Shown here: positions 47,657-57,806 of the stretch, in pieces
How the letters are laid out: every line of letters begins with the position of its first letter
How positions within the stretch are numbered: position 1 is the stretch's first letter
Assembly: GCF_004358345.1 (NCBI RefSeq)
Contig: NZ_CP037952.1
Location: 2,728,001 to 2,792,000, forward strand
DNA from: Parashewanella spongiae
Lineage (GTDB): Bacteria > Pseudomonadota > Gammaproteobacteria > Enterobacterales > Shewanellaceae
Direction of reading: 5' to 3'
Length of the DNA: 64,000 nucleotides
Notes under the pieces: model-generated
What the model was told of the DNA's origin: nothing
Databases searched by the model: none
The model's input: only the letters and a program-made list of their open reading frames with translations
Translations under genes and position numbers: made by a program

Positions 47657-49763
47657 CACAACTTCAAATATTAGAATAAAAGTTACTAGCGTTGTTAAGT
47701 CAGATGGCACAACTACTCACCTAAATGGCATGATTGTTAGTAAAGGCATTCATTTTACAAATACATCAGCTCGTTCTTATGTAACAGTAATTCTTCCGTC
47801 TTTCAGTTGTAATGCTATCCCGGCAAAAGGGCAAATATGGGAAGTTATAGGCTCACCTAAACTTGTTCAACAAGAAACTGGCAAGTATTCTGTAACCAAT
47901 ATACGCTTTACTCCACCCGACTCAGCAAAAATGGTAATGCCTGAGACTGCCGAAGAATTTAAAGACTTTATTATCAAAGAGCCAAAATTTGAAGGCATTG
48001 GAATTGTGGCCGCAGGCAAATTGTTCAATGAATTTGGTCTTGAACTGCTAAAGATGTTGGAGCTAGGCGACTTATCAAAAGTAGAGTCGCATCCAGACTT
48101 TCGAAAGTTTGCTGTTCCTCTAAAGAATGGTTACCGACAATTTGAAAATCTGAAATATGCAGCTTATTTTGCTGAGTTAAAAGTTCCTCCTTCAACACAG
48201 CAAAAACTATTTAAATTCCATAATGTTGATACCGTTGCGCAAATTAATAATAATCCCTACATTCTTCAAATATTTGGTATGGGATTTAATGCAGTTGATG
48301 AAATCGCCAAGCGTTGTTTTAATGTTTTAGATGATGACGTAAGACGTCTAAGTGCCATTGTAGAAAATGTTCTTAATGAACATTGTTCACATGGTCATAC
48401 ATATGCAAACTTGAATGTGTTATATAACAAACTCAGATCTCAAATTGGTAATCACTCATTAGTCATTGATGCGCTGATCAAAACAAAAAAGAATCTTGGC
48501 TTTTTCTACAACAAGCAATCAAAATCCGTACACCCTACTCCACTTTTCATTATGGAAAGTACAATAGCTAAACGTATCAATAATTTGTTGAGATTTGATC
48601 GTTCGGATAACGATGAAACCAGATGCGCTATAGACCATTCGTTACAACAAAATCCTTTCAAGTTAGCACCAAAGCAAATTGAAGGTGTTTATAATGCTGT
48701 TTTAAATAATATCAGTGTCATAGTAGGCGGAGCAGGAACAGGTAAAACCACAGTATTAAAAACGATAACAAGAACCTATTTTTCTTTAGGGTACAATATA
48801 TATTCAATGGCTGTATCAGGTAGAGCGGCAAAACGTTTACGGGAGTCGATTGGATTTAACACCATGACTATTTATAAGTTCCTTTCTAATAATAATCTTG
48901 ATAGTTCCCAGCCAAATATTATTGTTATCGATGAATCATCAATGCTTGATATACTATCCTTATTCTCAATTATCACTTCAGTCCCAGCCAACACCAAATT
49001 TTTATTTGTTGGTGACTCTGCTCAATTACCGCCTATCGGTAAAGGTTTAGTTTTGTCTGAATTGGTTGATTGTGGAGCTGTTCCTGTAACTGAACTTGAC
49101 ATAGTTCAAAGGCAGGATGAAACCACAGGTATTCCCGCATATACCAAATCCATAAGAGAGCAAGCGATCCCCGTTAGCTTGTCTTACAAAGACATACAGT
49201 TTGTCGAAATAGACACCCGATCTATTGCAGACAGATGCTTAGAATCCTTTAGTGAAGGAACACAAGTTCTTTGCGCTACAAGGAAGATGGCACACAGAAT
49301 TAATCAAATATGCCAAGCAAAACTGAACAATTCAGAAGAAATAATCGTATCTGGGGAACGAACTGGTATCAGGGTTAATGACCCAATAATATTCACAAAA
49401 AACGATTATAACCTTGATGTTCAAAATGGAACACTCGGTTTTGTTTTGTCTCAAGACTCGAATGCTATTCAAATAAAAGTTGATGACGGACGGGTTATTC
49501 AAATTCCAGCAGCTGATGACATTATGCTTTCCTATGCAATAACACTCCATAAAGCTCAAGGCAGCCAGTTTGACACTGCAATTATTGCACTCGAAAACAG
49601 CCGATTAGTCGATAATTCATGGATATATACAGCTATTACCAGAGCTGTTAAACAAGTAAAAATCTACGGCATCAAACAGAAGTTTATTTCGGCTATTCAA
49701 ACTAATTCAGCAATTCATAAGCGAGATGTATTTTTAGCTGACCTAATTAGAGAAAAAGCGTAA
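47649..49763 (+). CDS. RecD-like superfamily 1 DNA helicase of the trio operon
   Basis: A 704-aa helicase starting at GTG 47649, overlapping the previous gene by 8 bp. Motifs: helix-hairpin-helix-like segments (FEGIGIVAAGKLFNEFG; QIFGMGFNAVDEIAKR), Walker A VGGAGTGKTTVLKT (about 361), Walker B NIIVIDESSMLDI, motif III LFVGDSAQLPPIGKG, then SYAITLHKAQGSQFDTA and YTAITRAVKQV. The layout resembles RecD2-type 5'-3' helicases. Coupling to three recombinases suggests it processes element DNA after excision, for example unwinding or replication of a circular form (inference). Confidence 0.85.
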   Translation: MINTTSNIRIKVTSVVKSDGTTTHLNGMIVSKGIHFTNTSARSYVTVILPSFSCNAIPAKGQIWEVIGSPKLVQQETGKYSVTNIRFTPPDSAKMVMPETAEEFKDFIIKEPKFEGIGIVAAGKLFNEFGLELLKMLELGDLSKVESHPDFRKFAVPLKNGYRQFENLKYAAYFAELKVPPSTQQKLFKFHNVDTVAQINNNPYILQIFGMGFNAVDEIAKRCFNVLDDDVRRLSAIVENVLNEHCSHGHTYANLNVLYNKLRSQIGNHSLVIDALIKTKKNLGFFYNKQSKSVHPTPLFIMESTIAKRINNLLRFDRSDNDETRCAIDHSLQQNPFKLAPKQIEGVYNAVLNNISVIVGGAGTGKTTVLKTITRTYFSLGYNIYSMAVSGRAAKRLRESIGFNTMTIYKFLSNNNLDSSQPNIIVIDESSMLDILSLFSIITSVPANTKFLFVGDSAQLPPIGKGLVLSELVDCGAVPVTELDIVQRQDETTGIPAYTKSIREQAIPVSLSYKDIQFVEIDTRSIADRCLESFSEGTQVLCATRKMAHRINQICQAKLNNSEEIIVSGERTGIRVNDPIIFTKNDYNLDVQNGTLGFVLSQDSNAIQIKVDDGRVIQIPAADDIMLSYAITLHKAQGSQFDTAIIALENSRLVDNSWIYTAITRAVKQVKIYGIKQKFISAIQTNSAIHKRDVFLADLIREKA

Positions 49764-49963
49764 GCTCAGAAAAATGGTGTGTGAAGTGTAAAAATTAGTG
49801 GAACAACGACTACACTTCAATTCTGAAAGTTGCCGTATTTTAGTAGTGACTGCCTTGCCGTAAAACTTAAAGTTAATACGAAACTAATTCTAACGCTATT
49901 AAATCTCCCTCGCTTTTTCTGATTTATATTCTTAAGATTTTAAGTGATAGGAATACAAATTAA
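49764..49963. other. Junction between helicase operon and restriction locus
   Basis: No gene. GAAGTGTA (49783-49790) and TACACTTC (49811-49818) form perfect 8-bp arms 20 bases apart, perhaps a terminator or an element-end dyad. The two operons converge here. Confidence 0.45.
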
Positions 49964-50701
49964 CTAAACTCCTAACCCTTCCCCATGCTGTTTTAACCAA
50001 TCCTTACACTCAGCATAATCAGGCATAATCCTTTCAACTTCACTCCAAAACTTTGGTGAATGATCATGATGAATCAGGTGGCAAAGTTCATGCACTACCA
50101 CGTAATCGACAATGCGATTGGGAGCCATAACGATTTTCCAATTAATGGTAATATCCCCTTCAGCACTACAGCTCCCCCAGCGGTTTCTGTAGGTTTTTAT
50201 CCCGACTGAAGCGTACTCAACCTCTATTATTTTGGCGTAGCGTTTTACTTTTTGTTTTAGCTTTATGTTGGCACTTTTTTTATACCAACTCTGAAGCGAA
50301 TCTTGAATTAACTCAGGGTTCTCGCTACCACCTTGCAAGGTAATAACAAAGCGACCTTGGTTAAGCTTTGCAGGTTGATAATTACCCTGATGCACTTTTA
50401 AACGATAGTTACGCCCTAAATATGAAAAGCTTTCACCCGACACAAACTGTTTACTGCTCTTAGGCTGAGCTTCACGATGCAAAGCTAACTTCTCTTTAAT
50501 CCAGCGGTTTTTATCTTTCAATAACTTGCTGATGCGCTCATTTTCAAGCAACAGAGGCACAACGACACACACATGACCTTCTTCAACCGTTATGGTGGCT
50601 GACTTAATGCGTTTGGTTCGCTTTATTTCAGCAACAAAGCCATTACCGTCAATGTACTCTGTTGCTTCTGTAGTAGTTGATAGTGTCGTCATGTTCAGCA
50701 T
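49964..50701 (-). CDS. YgjP-like metallopeptidase domain protein (DUF45/WLM)
   Basis: A 245-aa protein with the zinc motif VVHELCHLIHHDHSPKFWSE and the preceding RNRWGSCSAEGDITINWKIV, both hallmarks of YgjP-type metal-dependent hydrolases. This family is very often encoded next to hsdR. It overlaps hsdR by one base and is the last gene of the restriction operon. Its role in restriction is unknown. Confidence 0.9.
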   Translation of the reverse strand: MLNMTTLSTTTEATEYIDGNGFVAEIKRTKRIKSATITVEEGHVCVVVPLLLENERISKLLKDKNRWIKEKLALHREAQPKSSKQFVSGESFSYLGRNYRLKVHQGNYQPAKLNQGRFVITLQGGSENPELIQDSLQSWYKKSANIKLKQKVKRYAKIIEVEYASVGIKTYRNRWGSCSAEGDITINWKIVMAPNRIVDYVVVHELCHLIHHDHSPKFWSEVERIMPDYAECKDWLKQHGEGLGV

Positions 50702-53700
50702 TATCGCTTATTAAACTTCGTTTTGCCCAATTCCATAAAACGCTCTTGCACGATTTTAACTAAACTTGGCTCACCAAAAGAGGTTTCAATGATCGCTCGT
50801 TTAATGGCTTTTTTCATGCGCTTTACTTCATCTTGTTTGTTAAAAAAATCGACTATCTCTGTCGCTTCATCAAAGGCGCTAACCAAGATTTGAGTGGTGT
50901 TTTTTATTTCTTCAAAAACCTCAGCGTCAACCACATCAGTACCTTGAGCACTGGTGACTTCAGCCATTAAAATATTATAAAACGCATATTCAGTGTCAGA
51001 CAAACCCACATCTTGTGCGGCTTTTTGATGTTCAACTTCAATGTTATCAACCATCACAAGCAACAATTCTAATTGACGTTCCCAGTGTCCTGCATTTTTA
51101 ACAATAATATCCCTGAGTCTTAAACTCAGCGATTTATAGTATTCAGGATCTTCCTCAAGGTTCACAGTAATATGGTGCTTAATGGCACTTTCAACTTCAG
51201 AGGCTTTAGACTCAGTTGATTTAACCTCTTTAAGCATCTCTTTAAAGTTGGCAGCTAATAAATCAATAGGCGGTATCTTCGGGTCAACGCCCGTACTGAT
51301 TATGTGTTCATCAACCAGTTGCCTTACCTTTTCGCCAACGCCCGATAAATCGAGTCCTTCTTCACGGTAACGCACTCTGGCAGCGTTTAGCACTTTGCCT
51401 AAAAAGGTTAAATCCTTAATAAATGGCGATGCCGCTTTGTCAGGTAAAATCACATTCATTTGTTTCGCAAAGCGTTTAAAGGCGATTTCAAACTGCGCTC
51501 TAACATCTTCGTTTTTCAATGCCAGCACGTAATCATCAACATTATCACTGGGTTTGCCATTGTGAAGCACATCTTTAAAAAAGCCCATTGCAACTGTATG
51601 AGCCGCTTTCAGCTTGGGGATCTCATCTTTGAGTGATTGATAAGTGCCATCAACATCGTCACTGGTGAATAACTCCAGTGCATCAGTTAAATGCTTTGAC
51701 AGACCATAATAATCGACAACAAAACCACAGGTTTTGCCTTTGTATGTACGGTTAACTCGTGCGATAGCTTGCATTAACGTATGGTCTTGCAGCTTGCGGT
51801 CGATATACATCACTTGTGCAATAGGTGCATCAAAACCTGTTAGCAGCATGTCTTTAACGATTAAGAATGAAGTCGAATCTTCGCTTAGCGGTTTAGTAAA
51901 ACCAGCAATGGCTTTTTTGTGTTTGGCTTTGTCGGTGTACTGCGCCAAATACGCTTCATCATTATGATCACCTGAGATAATTACCTCTGACGGTGGCGCA
52001 CCTAATTCATCCAGTGTTTTTTTATAAAGTGCAGCAGCGTGGCGACTACCTGTCACTATCATGGCTTTAAAGCCATCGGGTTGAATATGCTCACGGTAAT
52101 GCTTGAGCAAATCAATGCACACCCAACGAATACGGGCTGGCGCTTCACGTACAGCACGTTCAACACCATACTTTTTCTTGATTTCACGCTGTTCTTCTTT
52201 GCTGTAATCGGCAAAGTATTCTTCAAACAACTTATCAAGTGATTTACTGGACACATCGGTAATGACTTCTCGACCTTCATATAAAATACGAACCGTTGCA
52301 CCGTCATCAACAGCTTCATTAATTTTATATTGGTCAATGTAACCACCAAACGCATTGCCCATTTTTTGAGTTTTTAACAGTGGCGTACCTGTAAAACCGA
52401 TTTTAGGCGCATTAGGCAATGCGGCATTAATCACCATTGCTAAGCCGCCAAACTGGGTTCGGTGGGCTTCATCAGCCAGCACAATGATTTTGTCGCTTGT
52501 GTTTAAATCGGTAAAAGCGTTATCAACATCACCATTGATAAGAGAGGTTGCCGCTTCTTTTTCAGCATCTTGGAATTTTTGCACCATTGCCGTAACTAAG
52601 TCAGACGAATCTTTTTTAAGTAACTCTCGTAGCTTAGCGACTGAGGTAGCGTTATAGACGGTTTCGCCTTGAGTATCACGAAAGGTGCTTGATAGCTGTT
52701 CATCAAGTTGAGTACGATCAGTAATAAACACTAATTTGTACTGTTGAAGAATCGGATCTCTTCGCATTTTAACCGCAAGCATCACCATTGTGAGTGACTT
52801 ACCTGAACCCTGCGTATGCCACACCACACCACTCTTTTGTTTACGAGAGGTATCTTTGCGGTTTTCGCCTCCTTTCAAGCGTTCAATAACTTTATTTACG
52901 GCTCTGAACTGCTGGTAACGGGCAACCTTTTTAATTAACTTACCTTCGACTTTTTCGAAAATAATAAAGTTTTGCAGTAAATCTAAAAAGGCGCTTTTGC
53001 TGAACATTCCTGCTAGTAGACGTTGTTGGGCTATTGTGTTCTCACCATTAAGCTCAATATCTGTAAAGGGATATGCATCTTTCCAGTCACCATAATGCTG
53101 AGAGCTTGAGCTAATCGTGCCGACTTTAGCTTGGTCTCGACAGGTTGACACCATAAGCTGGTTATACCAAAACAGCTTTTCAGCGCCTTCAGCCTCGTGA
53201 GGGTGGCGTAAGTTTGCATAGCGTCTTAGTTGATTAATGCCCTCAGCCATAGGGCTAGTAATGTAAGGCGATTTACACTCAATAACCGCCAGCGGCAAGC
53301 CATTCACAAAACAAATAATATCAGGGATGATATTTTGATTCGCTCCTTCAACCTTAAACTGGTTGCTGCAAATGAACTCATTATTATCAAGATTATCAAA
53401 ATCGATAATCTTAACGGTTTGCCCTTTGCGTCCCCTGCCTAAGTCTTGCTCGACGGATTGATAACACACTAAAGTTTGATATATGGCGTGGTTATATTCC
53501 ATTAACCCTGCAAAATTAGGATGAGTAATTTCACGAGAAACTTTATTTAAGTTTTCATCGCTTATCCAAGGGTTAATCCGCTTTATCGCAGCGTTTAATT
53601 GCTCAATCAATACTACGTCACGCATATAAGCTCTGGCACTCAAGCCGTCAGCATTTAAAGCATCTGGCGTGAGATCAGCTCCGTGAATATAGTTCCAGCC

Positions 53701-53760
53701 GAGTTGTTGTAGTTGTTCAATGGCTGGCAGTTCTACCTTGTTTAACTCATCCTGATTCAT
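50701..53760 (-). CDS. hsdR: Type I restriction enzyme, R subunit HsdR
   Basis: A 1019-aa restriction and translocation subunit. The N-terminal nuclease domain shows LPLAVIECKSPYITSPMAEG (ExK). The SF2 motor motifs are VVWHTQGSGKSLTMVMLAV, IVLADEAHRTQFGGLAM and GFTGTPLL, followed by the late motifs DMLLTGFDAP and QAIARVNRTYKGK. It cuts DNA lacking host methylation together with HsdM and HsdS. No defect was seen. It lies 1 bp after the unknown 117-aa gene. The locus looks less AT-rich than its surroundings, consistent with transfer. Confidence 0.97.
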   Translation of the reverse strand: MNQDELNKVELPAIEQLQQLGWNYIHGADLTPDALNADGLSARAYMRDVVLIEQLNAAIKRINPWISDENLNKVSREITHPNFAGLMEYNHAIYQTLVCYQSVEQDLGRGRKGQTVKIIDFDNLDNNEFICSNQFKVEGANQNIIPDIICFVNGLPLAVIECKSPYITSPMAEGINQLRRYANLRHPHEAEGAEKLFWYNQLMVSTCRDQAKVGTISSSSQHYGDWKDAYPFTDIELNGENTIAQQRLLAGMFSKSAFLDLLQNFIIFEKVEGKLIKKVARYQQFRAVNKVIERLKGGENRKDTSRKQKSGVVWHTQGSGKSLTMVMLAVKMRRDPILQQYKLVFITDRTQLDEQLSSTFRDTQGETVYNATSVAKLRELLKKDSSDLVTAMVQKFQDAEKEAATSLINGDVDNAFTDLNTSDKIIVLADEAHRTQFGGLAMVINAALPNAPKIGFTGTPLLKTQKMGNAFGGYIDQYKINEAVDDGATVRILYEGREVITDVSSKSLDKLFEEYFADYSKEEQREIKKKYGVERAVREAPARIRWVCIDLLKHYREHIQPDGFKAMIVTGSRHAAALYKKTLDELGAPPSEVIISGDHNDEAYLAQYTDKAKHKKAIAGFTKPLSEDSTSFLIVKDMLLTGFDAPIAQVMYIDRKLQDHTLMQAIARVNRTYKGKTCGFVVDYYGLSKHLTDALELFTSDDVDGTYQSLKDEIPKLKAAHTVAMGFFKDVLHNGKPSDNVDDYVLALKNEDVRAQFEIAFKRFAKQMNVILPDKAASPFIKDLTFLGKVLNAARVRYREEGLDLSGVGEKVRQLVDEHIISTGVDPKIPPIDLLAANFKEMLKEVKSTESKASEVESAIKHHITVNLEEDPEYYKSLSLRLRDIIVKNAGHWERQLELLLVMVDNIEVEHQKAAQDVGLSDTEYAFYNILMAEVTSAQGTDVVDAEVFEEIKNTTQILVSAFDEATEIVDFFNKQDEVKRMKKAIKRAIIETSFGEPSLVKIVQERFMELGKTKFNKR

Positions 53761-53761
53761 A

Positions 53762-54115
53762 CTAATCCTTAGTTGGTTTTTTCCATTGCTGCATTTTTTC
53801 GATATATGGTAACCAATGTTCTCTACTGGCAGATAATTCCAACGTATGTGCTATAGATGCTTTTGTTAGCTCACTTGTACAATTATCCGCCTGCGTATCA
53901 GCATATGTATGAAGTATTCCAAGGAAGTGAAAAAAAGATTTATTAGACACCTCTGTAAAATACTGACTATGAACATAATCAAAATATGAAGACTTTGAAT
54001 TATGCTCAAACATTTTTTTATGGAGGTTTTCTAAAAACGAATCTACAACTTCCGATACATCTTCATGATCTTTACCTGTATCAGCGACAACTTTCTCAAT
54101 GATGGTTTTGGTCAT
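53762..54115 (-). CDS. Unknown 117-aa protein inside the hsd operon
   Basis: A 117-aa mostly helical protein ([20 protein letters not shown], ending MQQWKKPTKD) that I do not recognise. It overlaps hsdS by 4 bp (ATGA) and ends 1 bp before hsdR, so it is translationally tied to both. Possible roles are an HsdR modulator or a host-protection factor, but nothing in the sequence shows this. Confidence 0.75.
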   Translation of the reverse strand: MTKTIIEKVVADTGKDHEDVSEVVDSFLENLHKKMFEHNSKSSYFDYVHSQYFTEVSNKSFFHFLGILHTYADTQADNCTSELTKASIAHTLELSASREHWLPYIEKMQQWKKPTKD

Positions 54116-55356
54116 GAGCTTTGAACTCTAACTTTGCCAGTGAGCAGGTCTTGCATTAGGGCTTTTTTAGTATCAATACTCTTCGACAATTTTCGTTCCT
54201 TAATAATTAGGCAATCATCAATGCTATTTAATGACGCTACAATTTGGTTCTGTTCTCCTAGAGGTGGAAGTTTGATTAATATTTTTTCGCAATCAGGAAC
54301 TCTCATATGTGCAACTGTACTGCCACCACTAAAATCCTCTAATTGCTGTTTTCCGTAATCACTCATTATTGAGTACATCAAAAATTGTGAGGATGTTAAT
54401 CTTTCATCTGCTCGGTACATCATTGTACGTTGACCAAGAAAAACACCTCGTGAGTCATTTAAAATTCCACACTCGCCAACTGGTGCTTCTCTAGTGAAAA
54501 TAAGATCTCCATCTTCAGGTAAAAGCCTTCTAGTCCACGCTTCAAATGTCTCTTTTGTGACATAACGAACATTTTCGGTATCAACACGACCATGCCTAAC
54601 ATTTGTGGTTCGAATCATCTTATAAGGTGTTTTGTGATCAACAACTTGAGCTGTTTTATTTACACAGTCAACAACATGAATACATAGTTTAGATATTTGA
54701 ACAACCTCCCACTCAACAGGGATTCTGCCGACTGGTGAATCTTTGAATTCAGTGTGTCCGATGCCGTTGGTGAGCAGTTCTTGCATCATGCCTGTTTTCA
54801 GGTCTTTTAACTTATTGATTTGCGCTTGTGTTTTTTCAATCACTTCATCAACAGAGGTAAGGATCTTGGCGATTTTTTGTTGTTCGGGGAGTGGTGGAAC
54901 TAAGACTTGAATACTATCCATTTGTGATTGATTCACTGATGGCACAGCTCCACTCTGAACTATATCACCTAAGTCAATATCTTGAAGTAAATAATATAGA
55001 AACAAACCATTATCAATATAAGGGGTTGCTGCCATCATATTATTATCAATTGCGGTATCGCGAATTAAAATTCTTCTTCTGTTTAAAAGTAGTGCAGCAC
55101 CTACTTTTGCGAACACTACAGATTTAGATGGGAATAGTTTAGTCTTTCCTTCTAACCTAGTTTTTTCATCAATCCAATTATTAGATTTAGTTATAAACCT
55201 TTCGTTACCAGCAATATTCATATCGCTAACTTTTATAAATGGATAATCACCAACATTACAACCTTGATATTTCTCATTAAAGGCGCTTCCACCTGCAAAT
55301 TTACAAAGTTCGCTTAAATAAGAAAAAGACCAGCCATCAGGAACTAAATCACTCAT
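54112..55356 (-). CDS. hsdS: Type I restriction enzyme, specificity subunit HsdS
   Basis: A 414-aa protein with two target-recognition domains (about residues 1-150 and 205-350), each ending in the conserved helical spacer: [20 protein letters not shown] and [20 protein letters not shown]. Each domain recognises one half of a bipartite site; the specificity cannot be read from sequence. It overlaps hsdM by 8 bp and the unknown 117-aa gene by 4 bp. Confidence 0.95.
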   Translation of the reverse strand: MSDLVPDGWSFSYLSELCKFAGGSAFNEKYQGCNVGDYPFIKVSDMNIAGNERFITKSNNWIDEKTRLEGKTKLFPSKSVVFAKVGAALLLNRRRILIRDTAIDNNMMAATPYIDNGLFLYYLLQDIDLGDIVQSGAVPSVNQSQMDSIQVLVPPLPEQQKIAKILTSVDEVIEKTQAQINKLKDLKTGMMQELLTNGIGHTEFKDSPVGRIPVEWEVVQISKLCIHVVDCVNKTAQVVDHKTPYKMIRTTNVRHGRVDTENVRYVTKETFEAWTRRLLPEDGDLIFTREAPVGECGILNDSRGVFLGQRTMMYRADERLTSSQFLMYSIMSDYGKQQLEDFSGGSTVAHMRVPDCEKILIKLPPLGEQNQIVASLNSIDDCLIIKERKLSKSIDTKKALMQDLLTGKVRVQSS

Positions 55357-57124
55357 AACCCAATTCCTTCAAATAGCCATGCATTTCTGTTTCTGCTGCT
55401 GCCACTTGTTCATCAAGTTCATGCAACGAGACCTTGTACTTGTCCCACCAACGTTCTAACTGAGTGATAACGGCTGCGTTAACATCTGGCACACTCTTAT
55501 CGACAACAATGCGAATGTCTTCTTTTGAAGTGATTTCAGCTTTAAAGTCGTAATACTCTGGATTCCCGCCTTCGCGGGAATGACGAAGGGGGGAGTTTGA
55601 GTTATGACGAGGAGTGAACACCGTCAGCACATCAAAACCTGCCAGAATTTCCTCTTGCATGTATTCGCTTTGCACTTCACGTACTGGAATGCCGCCATGC
55701 AATATGGCTCGTACATCATAAATCTCTGGCGGTGGTGAGGTGTCTGCGTAGCGCCTGATGTTAAGGTTAAAGTCGTTTTCTTTAATCTCGCTAATGTCTA
55801 CCACTTTGGCGTAACGTTTTATGTCTTGGTAGGTATCAAAGGTAGTGATGATTTTTTCAATGTCTTGTTCACGCAGTTTGTTCTGGTTTTTGCCTTCTTC
55901 ATACTCAAGTTCAGAGTTAATAAACAAGACCTTGTTTTTACGTGCTGCCGCTTTGTTCTTATTGATGATAAGCAAACAAGCTGGAATGCCTGTGCCATAA
56001 AACAAACCTGATGGTAAACCGACTACGGCTTCTAATAAGTCGTCTTCTAAAATACCTTGGCGAATTGCTTTTTCACTCGAACCACGGAACAACACACCAT
56101 GTGGCATTACGATGCCAGCTATACCTTCGTCATTAATCGAGGCTATCATGTGTTGCACAAAGGCTAAGTCACCTGCATCTTTCGGTGGTGTGCCGTAAGG
56201 GAATCGCCCGAAGCCATCGTTATCGCATTCATCTTTGCCCCATTTTTTTAAGCTAAAAGGTGGGTTGGCGATAACACGGTCAAAGCTCATTAACTGCCCA
56301 TGCTCTGTGTGTTGCGGATCACGCAGGGTGTCACCTTTACGAATGTCGGCACTGAATACGCTATGCAAAAACATATTCATTTTACAAATCGCCCACGTAT
56401 TTAGATTCATCTCTTGCCCTGCGAGTGACAAGTTGGCTGCATTTTCGCCATTAGCTGCAAGGTAGTTACGGGTTTGCACCAACATTCCGCCTGAACCAGC
56501 GGTTGGGTCGTAGATACGCATACCCGCATGAGGTTTTAGCAGTGCCACCAATAATTGCACCACTTCACTTGGGGTAAAGAATTCACCGCCTTTTTTACCT
56601 GCTGAGTCGGCAAACATTTTTATTAGATACTCGTAAGCTGTGCCGAGTAAATCAGGTTGTTCAAAGTCGCAATTACGTAAGCGATATTTATTAAAGTGTG
56701 ACAGTAAATCACGCAGCTTTTTATCGGATAATTTGTTTTTGATATTGAAATCAATACTCACCAATACGCCTTCAAGTGAGCTGTTGTGTTCTTCAATCGC
56801 TTCAGTGGCTTTGTTTAGCTCAGCACCAATGTCATGCTTTAAGTCTTTAAGTACATTCCAACGAGCGTTTTCAGGAATAAAAAAGGTGCTGTCGTATTCG
56901 TCTTCATCTTGTGCGAGTTCTTCAGCTTGTTGTTGGCTTTTGCCTGTTGTTAAGTAATGAGCAACAACGGCTTCTTTTGCTTCATCAAATGAGTCAGAAA
57001 GACGTTTTAAGAACATCATCCCGAAGATGTAGTCTTTAAATTCAGAGGCATCCATATTGCCACGTAAAATATCGGCAGTTTCCCAAAGGAAAGATTCTAA
57101 TTGCTGGAGAGTAATTTGGGTCAT
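55349..57124 (-). CDS. hsdM: Type I DNA methyltransferase HsdM (with in-frame REP insert)
   Basis: N6-adenine methyltransferase subunit, 591 aa from ATG 57124; residues upstream of [14 protein letters not shown] do not resemble the family, so the start at 57181 was rejected. SAM motif: [20 protein letters not shown]. Catalytic motif: [12 protein letters not shown]. Near residue 515 it contains [15 protein letters not shown], the translation of a REP-like palindrome, an in-frame insertion in the C-terminal domain. It is first in hsdM-hsdS-(117 aa)-hsdR-ygjP. Confidence 0.95.
   Translation of the reverse strand: MTQITLQQLESFLWETADILRGNMDASEFKDYIFGMMFLKRLSDSFDEAKEAVVAHYLTTGKSQQQAEELAQDEDEYDSTFFIPENARWNVLKDLKHDIGAELNKATEAIEEHNSSLEGVLVSIDFNIKNKLSDKKLRDLLSHFNKYRLRNCDFEQPDLLGTAYEYLIKMFADSAGKKGGEFFTPSEVVQLLVALLKPHAGMRIYDPTAGSGGMLVQTRNYLAANGENAANLSLAGQEMNLNTWAICKMNMFLHSVFSADIRKGDTLRDPQHTEHGQLMSFDRVIANPPFSLKKWGKDECDNDGFGRFPYGTPPKDAGDLAFVQHMIASINDEGIAGIVMPHGVLFRGSSEKAIRQGILEDDLLEAVVGLPSGLFYGTGIPACLLIINKNKAAARKNKVLFINSELEYEEGKNQNKLREQDIEKIITTFDTYQDIKRYAKVVDISEIKENDFNLNIRRYADTSPPPEIYDVRAILHGGIPVREVQSEYMQEEILAGFDVLTVFTPRHNSNSPLRHSREGGNPEYYDFKAEITSKEDIRIVVDKSVPDVNAAVITQLERWWDKYKVSLHELDEQVAAAETEMHGYLKELGYE
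55559..55585. repeat. REP-like palindrome inside hsdM
   Basis: ATTCCCGC, loop CTTC, GCGGGAAT (55562-55581), flanked by CTGG and GACG, belongs to the widespread ATTCCCGC/GCGGGAAT repeat type. It is translated in the minus direction as HSREGGNPE. Confidence 0.85.
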
Positions 57125-57364
57125 AATTGATGCGTTTTTCTTGTGATGATTAAGCTTGCTTGCTACCACATCAGGCAGCATCAGATAAGCTAAATGCTTT
57201 TATTGTTGGGAGGTAATTTAACAAGTTGAGACTGGTTAGGCTATGTATTTTCTTAATTTTATTGAGCAGGAAAATGTTGAGAGGATATAAGAGTTTGTTC
57301 GAGTATTTTCGCTTAAAATAAACGACTAAATTATAAGCTGCCATTTAATTAAATAAGGCTACTT

Positions 57365-57739
57365 TTATACCACAAAAAACTTATTTATTTGATTTGCAGT
57401 ATTTGCTAGATCTTCTATTTCCCCCGAATCAATAACATCTAAGGGCGCACGACCTTCAAAGAACTCATTGTCATTTATCATGCGCATAAAATCAGTAGTA
57501 TTTGTAGGATTATTAAATAATGAACGCAGTACTGAATGCATATTAAGCAGATAACTAATACGAGTAAATTGCTCATTGGTAAGTTCTGCTTTCTCTGGAT
57601 TTGCCTTAAATATTAGAAATGAAGTATCGTCCAAAGATAGTATTTTCTGGATTTGTTGATCATTGCACTCCCATGATTTTAAAATCTTAAAAGCAGCTTT
57701 GAATCCAGTGATAGATCTACTATTTGGGACATTACTCAA
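57365..57739 (-). CDS. ParS/MbcA/Xre-type antitoxin-like protein, orphan
   Basis: A 124-aa protein with the C-terminal ParS/MbcA toxin-binding pattern: LTNEQFTRISYLLNMHSVLR and LFNNPTNTTDFMRMINDNEF, followed by FFEGRAPLDVIDSGEIEDLA. Such proteins normally pair with RES toxins, but no RES gene is adjacent; the RES pair at 60253-61208 has its own antitoxin. It lies between the Xre regulator and hsdM, all on one strand, so it may be a remnant or a repurposed regulator of the restriction locus. Confidence 0.75.
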   Translation of the reverse strand: MSNVPNSRSITGFKAAFKILKSWECNDQQIQKILSLDDTSFLIFKANPEKAELTNEQFTRISYLLNMHSVLRSLFNNPTNTTDFMRMINDNEFFEGRAPLDVIDSGEIEDLANTANQINKFFVV

Positions 57740-57806
57740 AATAAAAAAACTTTTGTGTTGATATACTTAATTTCATTTTGTTACCACATCCTAACTTAGT
57801 GTATTT

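Noticed and set aside
57125-57181. Longer N-terminus for HsdM
   Set aside because: The extra 19 residues do not resemble HsdM; the ATG at 57124 begins the conserved sequence.
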